Positions 33,013 to 43,076 of a stretch of 64,000 nt of DNA are shown here, one piece after another (position 1 is the stretch's first letter; every line of letters begins with the position of its first letter). Source of the stretch: Butyricimonas sp. Marseille-P3923 (GTDB taxonomy: Bacteria; Bacteroidota; Bacteroidia; Bacteroidales; Marinifilaceae); the NCBI RefSeq assembly GCF_900184685.1, contig NZ_FXXL01000007.1, positions 2,294,001-2,358,000 of the forward strand, given 5' to 3'. The position numbers and the translations under genes are program-made. Under the pieces are notes generated by a model. The model saw only the letters and a list, made by a program, of their open reading frames with translations, did no database searches and was not told the DNA's origin.

Positions 33013-34938
33013 CTACGGAGCTCCTTCCAATAAAACCATTCTTCCCAATGGCTCAAAAGGTTGAATTTGCTCCACGTAAACCCGGGAACGGGCATACGGT
33101 TTTTCGATAATATCTTTTTCCACGAACTCATCAAAACTATACGTTTCCCCTGCCAAAGTCATAATCCTTTTAACAATGGCTTCCCGGCTAGGAGCGTTAT
33201 AGTAAGCAGAAGCATCCCGCATACAACTATTATTTTCCGGACGCCAAACACCATACAGGAAACAGCTTCCCCCCTCAAAAGCAGACACATCTGCATATTT
33301 TTCCAACCCGATAAAATGAGCCCACTTCACTTTAGATAAATCATTCGTGAGGTCCACGTTAGCATAAAAACCGTTTCTTACTTGCTTTTGAAAATTGTCC
33401 AGTGCCAAACCAGAGATAGCAGCAGGATTATTGACATATTCTTCATCCAACTTGGCAAAAGCATGACCTCCCGCCTCGTGTTGCACGATCGCCCGAAAAT
33501 CCTGAGGCGCAGGCAAGGTCGATACCGGACAAATTGCAATACATGACCCGTCATCCCAATTCAACGTAGTTCCACCGTAGCGTCCGCTATTGGCAACCAA
33601 CACAATCGTTGTCGAACTTAAATTAGGAATAGGCGCTTTCTTGGCATAAGCAAAACAATCGTCACTATTAGTTCTCATATCGGCTCCCACAAGTCCCACG
33701 AACATCGTACCAAATTTCGTATCTTTCACCTTACTCCCTACTGTTATTCCACGTTCGTTTGATACTGCCGTCACCACATGCACGTTAAAATAATCACGAT
33801 AAGATTTATAAGGTTCTATCGCAAAAAACAACCGAATCGCTTCCGTTATATCCTGTTCATATTTACCACCGACGACTACATCAGACTGCACGTAACCATC
33901 CCCCATAAATACCAAATTAATTCCCTGACCTCGTGTCGCTAACTGATAAGTTTCCACTTCTCCGTCTTCTACCGTGAAACCGTATCCTTCCTGTTGCGGG
34001 TATATATTCATGAAAGCGTCCCAATTCTGCCAATTAGCATGTAACCTCAACTCTTCCGGAAATTTACCGGACAGTTGATTACCATTTAACACGAATCGCT
34101 GCAATTCAGATAAACCATTCAAATCAGCAGGTAACGCACCTTTCAAATCATTATCGGGCAACTCGATCCCAATAACCCGCCCTTCCCGATCGGTCGTTAT
34201 CCCGTACCACTCGCTCGTGGGAGCATCCGTTGTCCAATTCGTATGATTTGTCCATTCCATTCCCCCGGTCGCTTCATATAATGCGATCAAAATATTCCGA
34301 TCTTGAAAAGCCGGTATCCCGACCTGAAAAACAACAATCGTATCCGCCAAACTACTTTCCGTATCTTTTATGACAATGTTTCCTTTCCGGTCTCCACCGG
34401 TATTCTTTGCCACATTGAATGTCAAAGTTGCGGTAACCAGAGCCCTAGATTGTATTTCTGTAATCCACGAGTATTCCGGGGCTATATATACCTCGTGTTT
34501 CACGCTACTCTTTAATTCCACGGAGAACCTGCCCCCCCCGGCAGATATATTTTGCCGGTTAGGACTAAGAATAATCGCTTTCTTACTTTTCTGTACTACT
34601 TTTATTTTCTGTTCGACCAATCCCGCTTTCACGATTAACTCCATTTCACGATCGTCATACTCCTCGTAAAATTTCGATTTCACGAGTACTTCCATTGTCC
34701 CCACCTCTCCTCGTTCCGGCTTGACACTACACCAATCACCTATCCCGGTAATCTGCCATGCTTGGTCAGAGGTCAGGGATATCACCTTTTCTCCCGCATC
34801 CGCACTCAAATAAATCACCGTGTCGGAAACGTTTAAGACTTCCCGGGAAGTGACAGGATCGCCTGAATTGTCTTTGCTGCACCCGAACACGAACAAAATC
34901 AGCACCCCTACTCCCCATAAAAACATACTCGTTTTCAT
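33013..34938 (-). CDS. M64-family metallopeptidase lipoprotein with BACON domains
   Basis: 641 residues from ATG 34936-34938 (MKTSMFLWGV). Lipobox FVFGC (Cys20); two BACON-like domains (about 38-116 and 122-206), a short leucine-rich segment (about 215-300), then a peptidase M64 domain. Zinc site QHEAGGHAFAKLDEEY (His487, Glu488, His492, then DEEY) matches the M64 HExxH pattern. M64 is named for an IgA protease of Clostridium ramosum. Surface-anchored proteolysis feeding the adjacent SusC/SusD pair is the likely role; the target is unknown. Last gene of the locus 2 operon. Confidence 0.88.
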   Translation of the reverse strand: MKTSMFLWGVGVLILFVFGCSKDNSGDPVTSREVLNVSDTVIYLSADAGEKVISLTSDQAWQITGIGDWCSVKPERGEVGTMEVLVKSKFYEEYDDREMELIVKAGLVEQKIKVVQKSKKAIILSPNRQNISAGGGRFSVELKSSVKHEVYIAPEYSWITEIQSRALVTATLTFNVAKNTGGDRKGNIVIKDTESSLADTIVVFQVGIPAFQDRNILIALYEATGGMEWTNHTNWTTDAPTSEWYGITTDREGRVIGIELPDNDLKGALPADLNGLSELQRFVLNGNQLSGKFPEELRLHANWQNWDAFMNIYPQQEGYGFTVEDGEVETYQLATRGQGINLVFMGDGYVQSDVVVGGKYEQDITEAIRLFFAIEPYKSYRDYFNVHVVTAVSNERGITVGSKVKDTKFGTMFVGLVGADMRTNSDDCFAYAKKAPIPNLSSTTIVLVANSGRYGGTTLNWDDGSCIAICPVSTLPAPQDFRAIVQHEAGGHAFAKLDEEYVNNPAAISGLALDNFQKQVRNGFYANVDLTNDLSKVKWAHFIGLEKYADVSAFEGGSCFLYGVWRPENNSCMRDASAYYNAPSREAIVKRIMTLAGETYSFDEFVEKDIIEKPYARSRVYVEQIQPFEPLGRMVLLEGAP

Positions 34939-34977
34939 AACCATTTTTTTATATTCCTCTACCATAAAAACAACATA

Positions 34978-35901
34978 TCATTCAACGGGTTCTCCCAACG
35001 CGATAGCACTCAAATCCAAATGGTAATTCTTTTTAAAATGATTCAACACCATCTGATAGCGACGATTGATTAATGCGTAATCTGCTTGAGGATATTTTGC
35101 TTTGAATTTCTCCGGCGTCTCGAACAGAATCTGCCGCACATAGCACAAAAAATCAGCATTCTTATTCGTGAGTACTCCGATATCATTAATCGGACTCTCC
35201 ACGGTAAAATCCTCTTTCACGTAATGCACGAACCCTCGGTTCAAAAAATAATCGGCATTCGTGGGGTAATAACTCAACGCTTTACGATAATCCACTCCAT
35301 CCGTAAAACCCGCCGGTTCAGCAACAAAACCATCTTCCAATCCTTTCAGGATAACGGCATATACCATACGATTTCTTCTCTGCTTAATATTCTCATCTTT
35401 TAGTTTTTCAATCTTCTCGTCCGTGAAGCTAATTGCCCAGAAATCCAAGCCGTCAAATTTATCCGACACGTCATATTTTCTCTCCTTGTTACTCTCCACG
35501 TGTAAATCATTCACAAGGTAAAAATACTTAGGTAAAATAGGACGGACAAAATCCTTATTGAGAAAACGGAACAAGTTATCCCTCACGAAATTAAAATAGA
35601 AAGGTACCTGAACATCTGTCAATCCTTCCCCGACAAATATATCTTGAGGACGGGGAATAACCCATCCCCGGTTCAAATCCTTTGTCTGAAAATCCTTGTA
35701 CACGATATAAACCCCCATATCCTCTTGAATTTTCTGAATCTCCCGATCCCACTGGTTTTTCCCTTGTGGAAATTCGAAAGGCATTTCCTCCGTGTAAGGC
35801 GTGGCTTCCAAGGCTTTCTCATCGTCACAACCTACCATGAAAAAGAGACATCCCACTATGGCTAACTTCCACATCTGCAATATACAATTTCTTTGTTTCA
35901 T
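34978..35901 (-). CDS. Zinc-metallopeptidase-like lipoprotein lacking HExxH
   Basis: 307 residues from ATG 35899-35901 (MKQRNCILQMWKLAI), lipobox FMVGC. It resembles the putative zinc-binding metallopeptidase lipoproteins common after susD genes (RDNLFRFLNKDF; LPKYFYLVNDLHVES; LNRGFVHYVKEDF). I find no HExxH: the expected helix reads MVYAVILKGLEDGFVAEP. It is therefore probably a binding protein built on a peptidase fold. It lies between susD and the M64 gene on the same strand, 29 nt after the susD stop. Confidence 0.6.
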   Translation of the reverse strand: MKQRNCILQMWKLAIVGCLFFMVGCDDEKALEATPYTEEMPFEFPQGKNQWDREIQKIQEDMGVYIVYKDFQTKDLNRGWVIPRPQDIFVGEGLTDVQVPFYFNFVRDNLFRFLNKDFVRPILPKYFYLVNDLHVESNKERKYDVSDKFDGLDFWAISFTDEKIEKLKDENIKQRRNRMVYAVILKGLEDGFVAEPAGFTDGVDYRKALSYYPTNADYFLNRGFVHYVKEDFTVESPINDIGVLTNKNADFLCYVRQILFETPEKFKAKYPQADYALINRRYQMVLNHFKKNYHLDLSAIALGEPVE

Positions 35902-35930
35902 AATCTTTCTCTTAAAAAGTACAACATACA

Positions 35931-37463
35931 TCAATCATTCCTCTCCGGGGCCAACGGATTTTGTACCAATTCTTTATTAAGTAACAATACGTCCGTGGGT
36001 ATCGGCAGCACGTAAGCGGGATCCTTTTCCCGGAGCGTGTAAGTCACGCTATTCGTGGCATCCGTGTACCACACGTGTTTAATCTCCGGCATCCCGTAAC
36101 GACGCAAATCGAACCAACGGTGTCCCTCGAAACACAATTCCCGACGCCGTTCATTCCGGGCCATCTGAACCAACCGATCAGACGTGGCCGGCTCTCCCAA
36201 TTCGGCACCGACAGGCAAACGATTCTGTCGCAATGTATTCAACAGTTCCATTGCTTTCGTCTTATGTTCGCCCGAATTTTCCAATTTATATAACATGGCT
36301 TCTGCCTCCGCCTGATTCAGATAGGCTTCCGATAACCGGAAACTTCTGGCGTTATAATCACTATTTCCATACCCGGAAGTAGGATTATAACCATCATCTA
36401 TTGCGAATTTTCCATAAGGTTTCTTCCAAGGTCCGGAATACTCTTGAACCAAGTATTGAGCACCTCGCTTATCCATCATCGAGTATGAATCAAAAAGATC
36501 TTGAGAAGTACGCATCACCCCAACCAGTTCATAATACTCGGTAAATTGAATTGTATTTATAAACTTACATATATCACCTAACCTTGAATACACCCAAATA
36601 GCTTCCGGACACTTATAATTATGCATCACGTAATACTCTTGAATCTCATATTCTTCCGCATTGGGAGGAAATTCATCCAACGTGACCAATCGAAAAACGG
36701 GATTCCCAATCACCTTTCCCGCATAGTCCGAAGCCTTTTGCCATTCTTCCATGTACAAATAAACCCGGGATAATAGCAATTGTACGAAAGGCAGACTTAC
36801 TTTGTAATCCGGTTTCCATTGTTCCTCCGTTGACATCGCCAAATAAAGTTTCTCGGCTCTTAGCAAATCTTTCAACACCTGTTCATATACCTCTCCCACC
36901 GTATTCCTTGGCATACTCGAATTCTTTACACCGGCTGTCAACTTCAAAGGAACCCCGGGTGCATTTTTGTCATAATTATAAGGCAACCCGAAACAATTCA
37001 CGAGATAAAAATAATAGTAAGCTCTCAAAGCACATGCTTGGGCGATCACACTATTTTTCTCTTTCTCCGTTCCTTCCACCCCGTCAATATAATCCAGCAC
37101 GGCATTCGTTCCTAGAATCGCCTCATACGCTACCGTCCATATATCGTAATCACCCACGTACTCTTTATCAAATTCATCATACATATTCGATTGCCACGTG
37201 TAAGCGGCAAATATAGCCCCGGAAGCCATTCCCAAGTAATCCTCGTCTGAATTAAATTTAGGGTTTTGTGCAATATCGTCTTCAAACATCGGGAGTAATC
37301 CATACAACCCAAAACTGGCACTGTAAGTTTCAAACGTCAGTAATTCTTCCAGTGAAGATACTTTTGTCGGCACGAACTCGTTCTCTGATTTGGGCTCCAA
37401 AAAATCGCTACACGAAAATAAAAGCCAGATCAACAGAGATAAATATAACAATTTACTTTTCAT
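35931..37463 (-). CDS. SusD/RagB-family lipoprotein (locus 2)
   Basis: 510 residues. Lipobox LLFSC followed by SDFLEPKSENEFVP; TPR-like helices (ALRAYYYFYLVNCFGLPYN); C-terminal signature RRRELCFEGHRWFDLRRYG is strongly diagnostic. It is the surface substrate-binding partner of the SusC-like transporter 13 nt upstream. It carries little similarity in length or detail to the locus 1 SusD, so the ligands probably differ. Confidence 0.93.
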   Translation of the reverse strand: MKSKLLYLSLLIWLLFSCSDFLEPKSENEFVPTKVSSLEELLTFETYSASFGLYGLLPMFEDDIAQNPKFNSDEDYLGMASGAIFAAYTWQSNMYDEFDKEYVGDYDIWTVAYEAILGTNAVLDYIDGVEGTEKEKNSVIAQACALRAYYYFYLVNCFGLPYNYDKNAPGVPLKLTAGVKNSSMPRNTVGEVYEQVLKDLLRAEKLYLAMSTEEQWKPDYKVSLPFVQLLLSRVYLYMEEWQKASDYAGKVIGNPVFRLVTLDEFPPNAEEYEIQEYYVMHNYKCPEAIWVYSRLGDICKFINTIQFTEYYELVGVMRTSQDLFDSYSMMDKRGAQYLVQEYSGPWKKPYGKFAIDDGYNPTSGYGNSDYNARSFRLSEAYLNQAEAEAMLYKLENSGEHKTKAMELLNTLRQNRLPVGAELGEPATSDRLVQMARNERRRELCFEGHRWFDLRRYGMPEIKHVWYTDATNSVTYTLREKDPAYVLPIPTDVLLLNKELVQNPLAPERND

Positions 37464-37476
37464 AATCTCAATTCAT

Positions 37477-40400
37477 TTAAAATCCCACGCTAAAACCTAA
37501 AGAATACGTCTTGGGCATAATACTATTATCTAACTCAGGATCGAAACCGTTCAAACGCTTGCTCGCGATCACGAATGCGTTATTCATTACCAGATTAACC
37601 GACAAATTCAATATCCCAAGTTTCTTACACCAATCCTCGTTCATATTCCACGTCAACGAAAGCTGATTACAACGCAAGAAGGAAGCGTTCACAACTCGAA
37701 TATCAGATTGCCTCCACATCTCGTATAGCGAAAACTGCCTTCCGTTAGGCAAATTCATCCACGAACTAACTCCACCGGAATAATAAGCCGGGATATCCGT
37801 GCGTTCCTCGTCACCCGGTTGTTTCCATCGTTTAAGCAAATCCTTGTCCATATTAGCGTAAGGACTTGGAAGACGCTCCTGATTCGGGTACAAATTCGGC
37901 AAACGTCTCTTCGCTCCCAGCAAGAGAGAGAAATCTCCGCCTATCGTAAAATCTTTAAAGCGCAACCGGGTGTTCAAACCTCCCGTGAAATACGGTTCAC
38001 TTTCCCCGGAATAAACCAAAAACGAGGTCGGATCAATATCATTTCCAGCCTCCACATCCATCAAGTTAAACTGAGGCATGCCGTTTTCCGGGTCCAATCC
38101 CTTAAAAGAGAAAGACCAGAAAGCAGACAACGGATATCCTTTCTTCAATACCCGATCACTGACACCGTTCAGAAAAGCATCCACTGATGTCATCCCGGAA
38201 TCAATTCGCTTCGCTTTATTCCAATTCTTGGATGTATTCAAACCGATCGTCCAGCCAAAATCTTTCGTGCGCACGGGAGTAATATTCATCGTGAACTCAA
38301 CCCCATGATTATAAACTCTTCCCCCGTTCAACGCCATATCCGGCACCCCGTATTCCTTTGGTATCGGCTGGTATATAATCGCATCTGAAGCTCGCCTGTA
38401 ATATTCCAGACACATGGTCACCCATTTCAGGAATTGCAAATCCATTCCCACGTTCCACGTTTTCGTACTTTCCCAACTCAGATCGGGATTCGGCAAACTG
38501 GCGATAGAAACTCCGTACGTCGCAAAAGGCTCGACAACACCCTGTTGTGCCACGATAATATCCGGACTAATAGTTTCCACCACGTTTCCCTGTATACCGT
38601 AAGACACTCTAAATCTTAACTGATCCAACCACGGAAGACACCTCCTGACAAGTTCTTCTTCTGACACATCCCACGACAATCCCACAGAATAAGACGGGTC
38701 AAAACGCTTGTTCACGTCTTGTCCGAAACGATTCGACTCGTCATTCCGGATACTGGCATTCAACACGTAACGATCTCTATAAGAATATACCAACGTGGCA
38801 AAATAAGACAAGAAATTATCCGTACCCGTGGTATGCCTCCAAGCCCCGCTATACAAATCTTTGTAGACACTGAACTCTTCCAGTCGAGAGGGACTCTGTG
38901 AAACAAATTCGCTCGGCAAAGTAGGACTAATCACTTTTTTCCCCCGGTCGGGCACGTATCCCCAAACCTTGTTCTGCAGACTTTTGTTCGCGGTCGACCG
39001 GACTTCAAATCCTAACATGACGTTCAAGCGATGCTCTTCCTTAAACGTCTTATCGACCAATAATTTATTTTGCACGTTATAATTATGTGTTGATGCGTTC
39101 GAGGTAAAAAATTCACCACCAAAGGGCAACACGGCAGCAGCATAATCTGGATCTCCCTTTATCGCTGCCCCGTAGTCATAACCGCGATATTTACCCGCGA
39201 CATAATATGAACGCTCTCCCGCATATGACTCTCCATTCTTCTCATCCTTGGAAACTCCGGCAACCAATTGATATTTCAACCAAGAAAGAATATCCCAGTT
39301 CAAGTCTATCGTAGCATTAACCCGTGTTGTCTTCGAACGGGAATACGTGTTGTCAATCTCGTTTAGAATATTATATTTCAGTGGGGTTATACCCGTACGA
39401 TACTGGTAACTAGCGGGTAATTGGTAAAACAAACGGTCTCCTTCATCGTCATAAGCCCGTATCGCCCGACTCGTAGAAGTAGCGTAACTCATCGGATTTA
39501 CTCCGGGACCGTACCCGTTCACCTTATCCAGCGATCCTATCAAGGTCAAATCTACCCGTAATTTCGGGTGCAATTTCACCCCCAAATTCAAGCGTCCGCT
39601 CATTTGTTCCTGACTATTCTTCAACTCCACGCCCTTATTGTTGGCATAAGAAACCGAGGCGCTATACGTGATCTTTTCCGAGCCACCCGATATACTCAAA
39701 TTATGATTGTGACTCACGGCATTTCTAGTCAAAAGATCCAACCAATCCGTATTTGTCGTTTCCAATTTTGCCAGTTCCGTCACGAAATCATCCTTGGAAA
39801 TATCCTGATCCATATACATACGATACAGCCCCTCGTAGGTATCCAGTTGCTTGATAGGAGGATATGACGCATCATAACTTCCCCCGGCATCAAATACCTC
39901 TCGTGTAAATTGGATTCTCTCTTTGGAATCCATCAAATTAAACAGTCCGTAAGTGGGACGTCTCCGGAAAGAAAGATTCATCGAGTACTTGATACTCCTA
40001 CTCTCGTTAAATCCTCGTTTAGTGGTAATCACGATCACACCGTTGGAAGCTTTTGAGCCGTAAATTGCCGTGGCGGAAGCGTCTTTCAATACCGTGATCG
40101 TCTCTATATCCGCCGGGTTCAACCATGAAATCTGACTGCCGACAATATTCTTAAGATCTTCCGTCATGGCATCATTCCGATCAAAAGGAATCGGGTCAGG
40201 CTGAATCACACCGTCAACAACCCACAGCGGAGCCTTGTTTCCCAAAATCGTGGAAGTCCCGCGAATGCGTATCTCCGGACTCGTCCCCATGCGGGAACTC
40301 GTGTTCATCACCATCAATCCGGCTATTTTCCCCTGCAACATCTGGTCGATAGACGTGTAAGCCGGCATCATGATATCCGCCGCGTTAACTTTCGAATAAG

Positions 40401-41055
40401 ACCCCACCATATCACGGGAACGCACATTCTGATACCCGGTTACAACAACCTCATCCAACTTCTCGTTATCCTCTTCCAAGACCACCGACAACGGTTGGTT
40501 GTTCGTTACCTTCACTTCCTTTCCCTTCATTCCCACGAAAGAGAACTGCAAAACAATAGAATTTGAAGGAGGAACCGATAAGATAAACTGTCCCTTGGAA
40601 TCAGTCGTTACCCCCGTGGAAGTACCTTTCAACAAGACAGTCACACCCGGTAACAAATCACCTTGGACACTTTTAATGGTTCCCTTTACCAACCTCGTTT
40701 TTTCGGCTTCCCGTTTAAACACGATCTGATCCCCCACGAACTCATAAGCAATCTGGCTTCCCCTGACACAAGAATCCAACGCGACACGTAATGGCACTTT
40801 TTTCAAATTCAAACTCTTGCGCCCCAATTTCAATATATCCGCATCGTGATACATAAATTTATAAACCACCTGTCGTTCCAGTAGTTTAAAAATCTCGATC
40901 ACGGTCTGCCGTTCCACCGAGACTGAAACCAAAGGCTGTTTATCCTGAGCGTAAACGGGAAAGAAGAAAATCACCCCAAGGAACAAGCTCAAACACGCTC
41001 GCTTTTTGAGCAAAATACGATCTCTTAAAGATCGAAATTCTCGATTTTTTTTCAT
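37477..41055 (-). CDS. SusC/RagA TonB-linked outer-membrane transporter with STN domain (locus 2)
   Basis: 1192 residues. Signal sequence ending VYAQ (about 37), STN domain (about 45-113, VSVSVERQTVIEIFKLL), carboxypeptidase-D-like repeat (about 123-200, LLPGVTVLLKGTSTGVTTD), LDEVVVTGYQ, plug (PLWVVDGVIQPDP; TVLKDASATAIYGSKASNG) and barrel ending in Phe (YSLGFSVGF). It is regulated through the FecR/ECF pair immediately upstream. Association with an M64 peptidase suggests peptide or glycopeptide import. Confidence 0.94.
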   Translation of the reverse strand: MKKNREFRSLRDRILLKKRACLSLFLGVIFFFPVYAQDKQPLVSVSVERQTVIEIFKLLERQVVYKFMYHDADILKLGRKSLNLKKVPLRVALDSCVRGSQIAYEFVGDQIVFKREAEKTRLVKGTIKSVQGDLLPGVTVLLKGTSTGVTTDSKGQFILSVPPSNSIVLQFSFVGMKGKEVKVTNNQPLSVVLEEDNEKLDEVVVTGYQNVRSRDMVGSYSKVNAADIMMPAYTSIDQMLQGKIAGLMVMNTSSRMGTSPEIRIRGTSTILGNKAPLWVVDGVIQPDPIPFDRNDAMTEDLKNIVGSQISWLNPADIETITVLKDASATAIYGSKASNGVIVITTKRGFNESRSIKYSMNLSFRRRPTYGLFNLMDSKERIQFTREVFDAGGSYDASYPPIKQLDTYEGLYRMYMDQDISKDDFVTELAKLETTNTDWLDLLTRNAVSHNHNLSISGGSEKITYSASVSYANNKGVELKNSQEQMSGRLNLGVKLHPKLRVDLTLIGSLDKVNGYGPGVNPMSYATSTSRAIRAYDDEGDRLFYQLPASYQYRTGITPLKYNILNEIDNTYSRSKTTRVNATIDLNWDILSWLKYQLVAGVSKDEKNGESYAGERSYYVAGKYRGYDYGAAIKGDPDYAAAVLPFGGEFFTSNASTHNYNVQNKLLVDKTFKEEHRLNVMLGFEVRSTANKSLQNKVWGYVPDRGKKVISPTLPSEFVSQSPSRLEEFSVYKDLYSGAWRHTTGTDNFLSYFATLVYSYRDRYVLNASIRNDESNRFGQDVNKRFDPSYSVGLSWDVSEEELVRRCLPWLDQLRFRVSYGIQGNVVETISPDIIVAQQGVVEPFATYGVSIASLPNPDLSWESTKTWNVGMDLQFLKWVTMCLEYYRRASDAIIYQPIPKEYGVPDMALNGGRVYNHGVEFTMNITPVRTKDFGWTIGLNTSKNWNKAKRIDSGMTSVDAFLNGVSDRVLKKGYPLSAFWSFSFKGLDPENGMPQFNLMDVEAGNDIDPTSFLVYSGESEPYFTGGLNTRLRFKDFTIGGDFSLLLGAKRRLPNLYPNQERLPSPYANMDKDLLKRWKQPGDEERTDIPAYYSGGVSSWMNLPNGRQFSLYEMWRQSDIRVVNASFLRCNQLSLTWNMNEDWCKKLGILNLSVNLVMNNAFVIASKRLNGFDPELDNSIMPKTYSLGFSVGF

Positions 41056-41103
41056 AGTTTTGTTTTATTAAATTTAGAATGGCAAAGACGGTAATTATAG
41101 GCC

Positions 41104-42291
41104 TTAATTATACTTTCCGGCTTTGCCGTTTGTTTTTATTACAATACTCCTTTCTGATTTCTCAAAAGTTACGATATTCATCCTCTCTATCAAATCCAGT
41201 ATTCTATCCAGACCATAATCCCTACTTACCGTCCCCGTGAACTGATAAGCTTTCAGATTTTCGTCATCAAACACAAAAGTGACATCATACCAACGCGATA
41301 AACGATTTACGACATGTACCAACTCGTCATGCTCAAACACGAAAAATCCCTGTACCCACGCTAATTCCTTATCAACATTCACCTCTCTCTTTTCCAACCG
41401 ACTGCCAACGACATACGCTTGTTGTCCCGAATTCAATACAAGCTTGTCCTCCCCGTCCAACGTCACACGCACGCATCCTTCTGCCAATGTCGTCATCCAC
41501 AAATCCTCGGCAGGATAAACCGACATTCCGAAACGCGTACCCAACACTTCTGTCCTCAACCTACCCGATTCCACGATAAAAGGTCTTGATACATCTTTAG
41601 CCACTTCCAAATAGACCTCGCCCCTCACTTCTATTCCACGAGTCGAATCACTGAAAAATTCGGGAAAACGAATACTCGATTCGGAATTCAAACGGACTAA
41701 AGTTCCATCTTCCAATACCACACTGTACTCTCCTCCCCGAGGAATATCCAATCGATGATAACAAACCGTATCCCCGCGCATTTCCCCACCCCCGCATACT
41801 AATTGCTTTATCGAATCCTTGATACGGAAGCCTGCATTATCGCCCGATTCGCTCCCTTGACAAATCGGCACGACCTTACCGTCGGCCGTTGTTAATAAAG
41901 CATATAATTTTCCAGCGGATACAGTTTTCCCCGGGGTATTCTCCGGGACTGTCCGGGTACTGAAAAATATCCCCCCGCCGATAATCAACAAAAGTACTAC
42001 CGCAGCAGCGACATAACACCATGCGTATACTCTCCGTCCCCCTCGCACACGGGGATACCGCCATACCAATAAATCGAACTCCTGCCGTGTATCTATTTCG
42101 CTCCTCCTCTCGTAATGCTCTTTCAACAGACTTATCGACCGTACATTCATGAACAATTCACGATTCTTCCTATCCTGTCTCAACCACCTTGCCAATCGAA
42201 CCCGTTCCTCCTTGTTCAACTGCCCGTCGAAATATTTCTTTAATAAAGAAGTATATTCATCTATTTTTTCAAATGCCAACCCGTCGTTCAT
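41104..42291 (-). CDS. FecR-family anti-sigma factor (locus 2)
   Basis: 395 residues: cytoplasmic sigma-binding N terminus (FDGQLNKEERVRLARWLRQD), membrane helix (about 93-112, VAAAVVLLLIIGGGIFF), FecR domain (DIPRGGEYSVVLEDGTLVRL) and C-terminal STN-interacting domain (VVNRLSRWYDVTFVF). It is 71 nt downstream of the ECF gene and 48 nt upstream of the SusC-like gene. Confidence 0.93.
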   Translation of the reverse strand: MNDGLAFEKIDEYTSLLKKYFDGQLNKEERVRLARWLRQDRKNRELFMNVRSISLLKEHYERRSEIDTRQEFDLLVWRYPRVRGGRRVYAWCYVAAAVVLLLIIGGGIFFSTRTVPENTPGKTVSAGKLYALLTTADGKVVPICQGSESGDNAGFRIKDSIKQLVCGGGEMRGDTVCYHRLDIPRGGEYSVVLEDGTLVRLNSESSIRFPEFFSDSTRGIEVRGEVYLEVAKDVSRPFIVESGRLRTEVLGTRFGMSVYPAEDLWMTTLAEGCVRVTLDGEDKLVLNSGQQAYVVGSRLEKREVNVDKELAWVQGFFVFEHDELVHVVNRLSRWYDVTFVFDDENLKAYQFTGTVSRDYGLDRILDLIERMNIVTFEKSERSIVIKTNGKAGKYN

Positions 42292-42362
42292 ACGATTTCT
42301 TTCAAGTATTTTATACTAACACACGAAACCTCGTGAAAACGACTACAAGCAAATAAAAAAAA

Positions 42363-42920
42363 TCACATAAAAATGAGTAAAAAAACAGAGAAGTCCTTCA
42401 AATATTCCCTTAATATACTCTTTGCCCGTTGTTTATGGGTAAGTACCGTATTCACCGAAATATTCAATTTTCTCGCGATCTCCTCGTTCGACAAACCGTC
42501 GACATGCATCCATAGTACCTCACGTTGCATTTCCGACAGCATTTCTATCTTTTTACAAAGGAAATCATACATTTCTTCCTCAACGACAATATCCCGAAAC
42601 TCCGTCTCGTTCTGTAACTGAAACAATTTCTCCCGCCCCCGAATCTCTACTTGCCGATCCCGCAAATAATTTATCGCCCGGTTTCGTACGGCGGCATAAA
42701 GGAAAGCCTTCACGTGAGCCTCTTCCCGAAAAGTAGTAATTCGCTCCCACATGGCGATAAACGCCTCCTGCACAATATCCCTCACGATTTCCGAATCGTC
42801 GACAAACCGTGTACAAAACTGGTAAAACAACTTCACGTGCTCCTGATGAAAAGCACGAAAAGCCATTGGATCCTTTTTTACCAATCTATCAATAGTATAC
42901 CCCTTATTTTTAGATATCAT
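42363..42920 (-). CDS. ECF sigma-70 factor (locus 2)
   Basis: 185 residues from ATG 42918-42920 (MISKNKGYTIDRL). An in-frame ATG at 42968 lies upstream of the predicted -7 box and cannot be the start if that promoter is used. Region 2 (LFYQFCTRFVDDSEIVRDIVQ; AFLYAAVRNRAINYLRD) and region 4 (LSEMQREVLWMHVDGLSNEE; ARKLNISVNTVLTHKQRA) are intact. It heads the locus 2 cell-surface signalling cascade. Confidence 0.92.
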   Translation of the reverse strand: MISKNKGYTIDRLVKKDPMAFRAFHQEHVKLFYQFCTRFVDDSEIVRDIVQEAFIAMWERITTFREEAHVKAFLYAAVRNRAINYLRDRQVEIRGREKLFQLQNETEFRDIVVEEEMYDFLCKKIEMLSEMQREVLWMHVDGLSNEEIARKLNISVNTVLTHKQRAKSILREYLKDFSVFLLIFM

Positions 42921-42947
42921 ACACCAACTCCACGCTCTTTGTTTCTC

Positions 42948-42955
42948 CAAAAGTA
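42948..42955 (-). promoter_or_regulatory. -7 element of ECF gene (locus 2)
   Basis: TACTTTTG on the minus strand; predicted start near 42941, leader about 21 nt. No clear -33 element. Confidence 0.5.
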
Positions 42956-43000
42956 GAGAAAAAAACAATTACTCGTCTATTTCCAATTTAATTTTATAAT

Positions 43001-43038
43001 AAAAAAAGAGGAAATGTCTTATTTTGACACCTCCTCTT
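43001..43038 (-). terminator. Terminator of the GH109 gene
   Basis: AAGAGGA (43006-43012) pairs with TCCTCTT (43032-43038) and TGTC (43015-43018) with GACA (43026-43029). Read on the minus strand the stem ends in a run of seven T. Confidence 0.75.
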
Positions 43039-43076
43039 ATATATAAGCTCTTAATCCCAAGCTATTCCATCATCTT

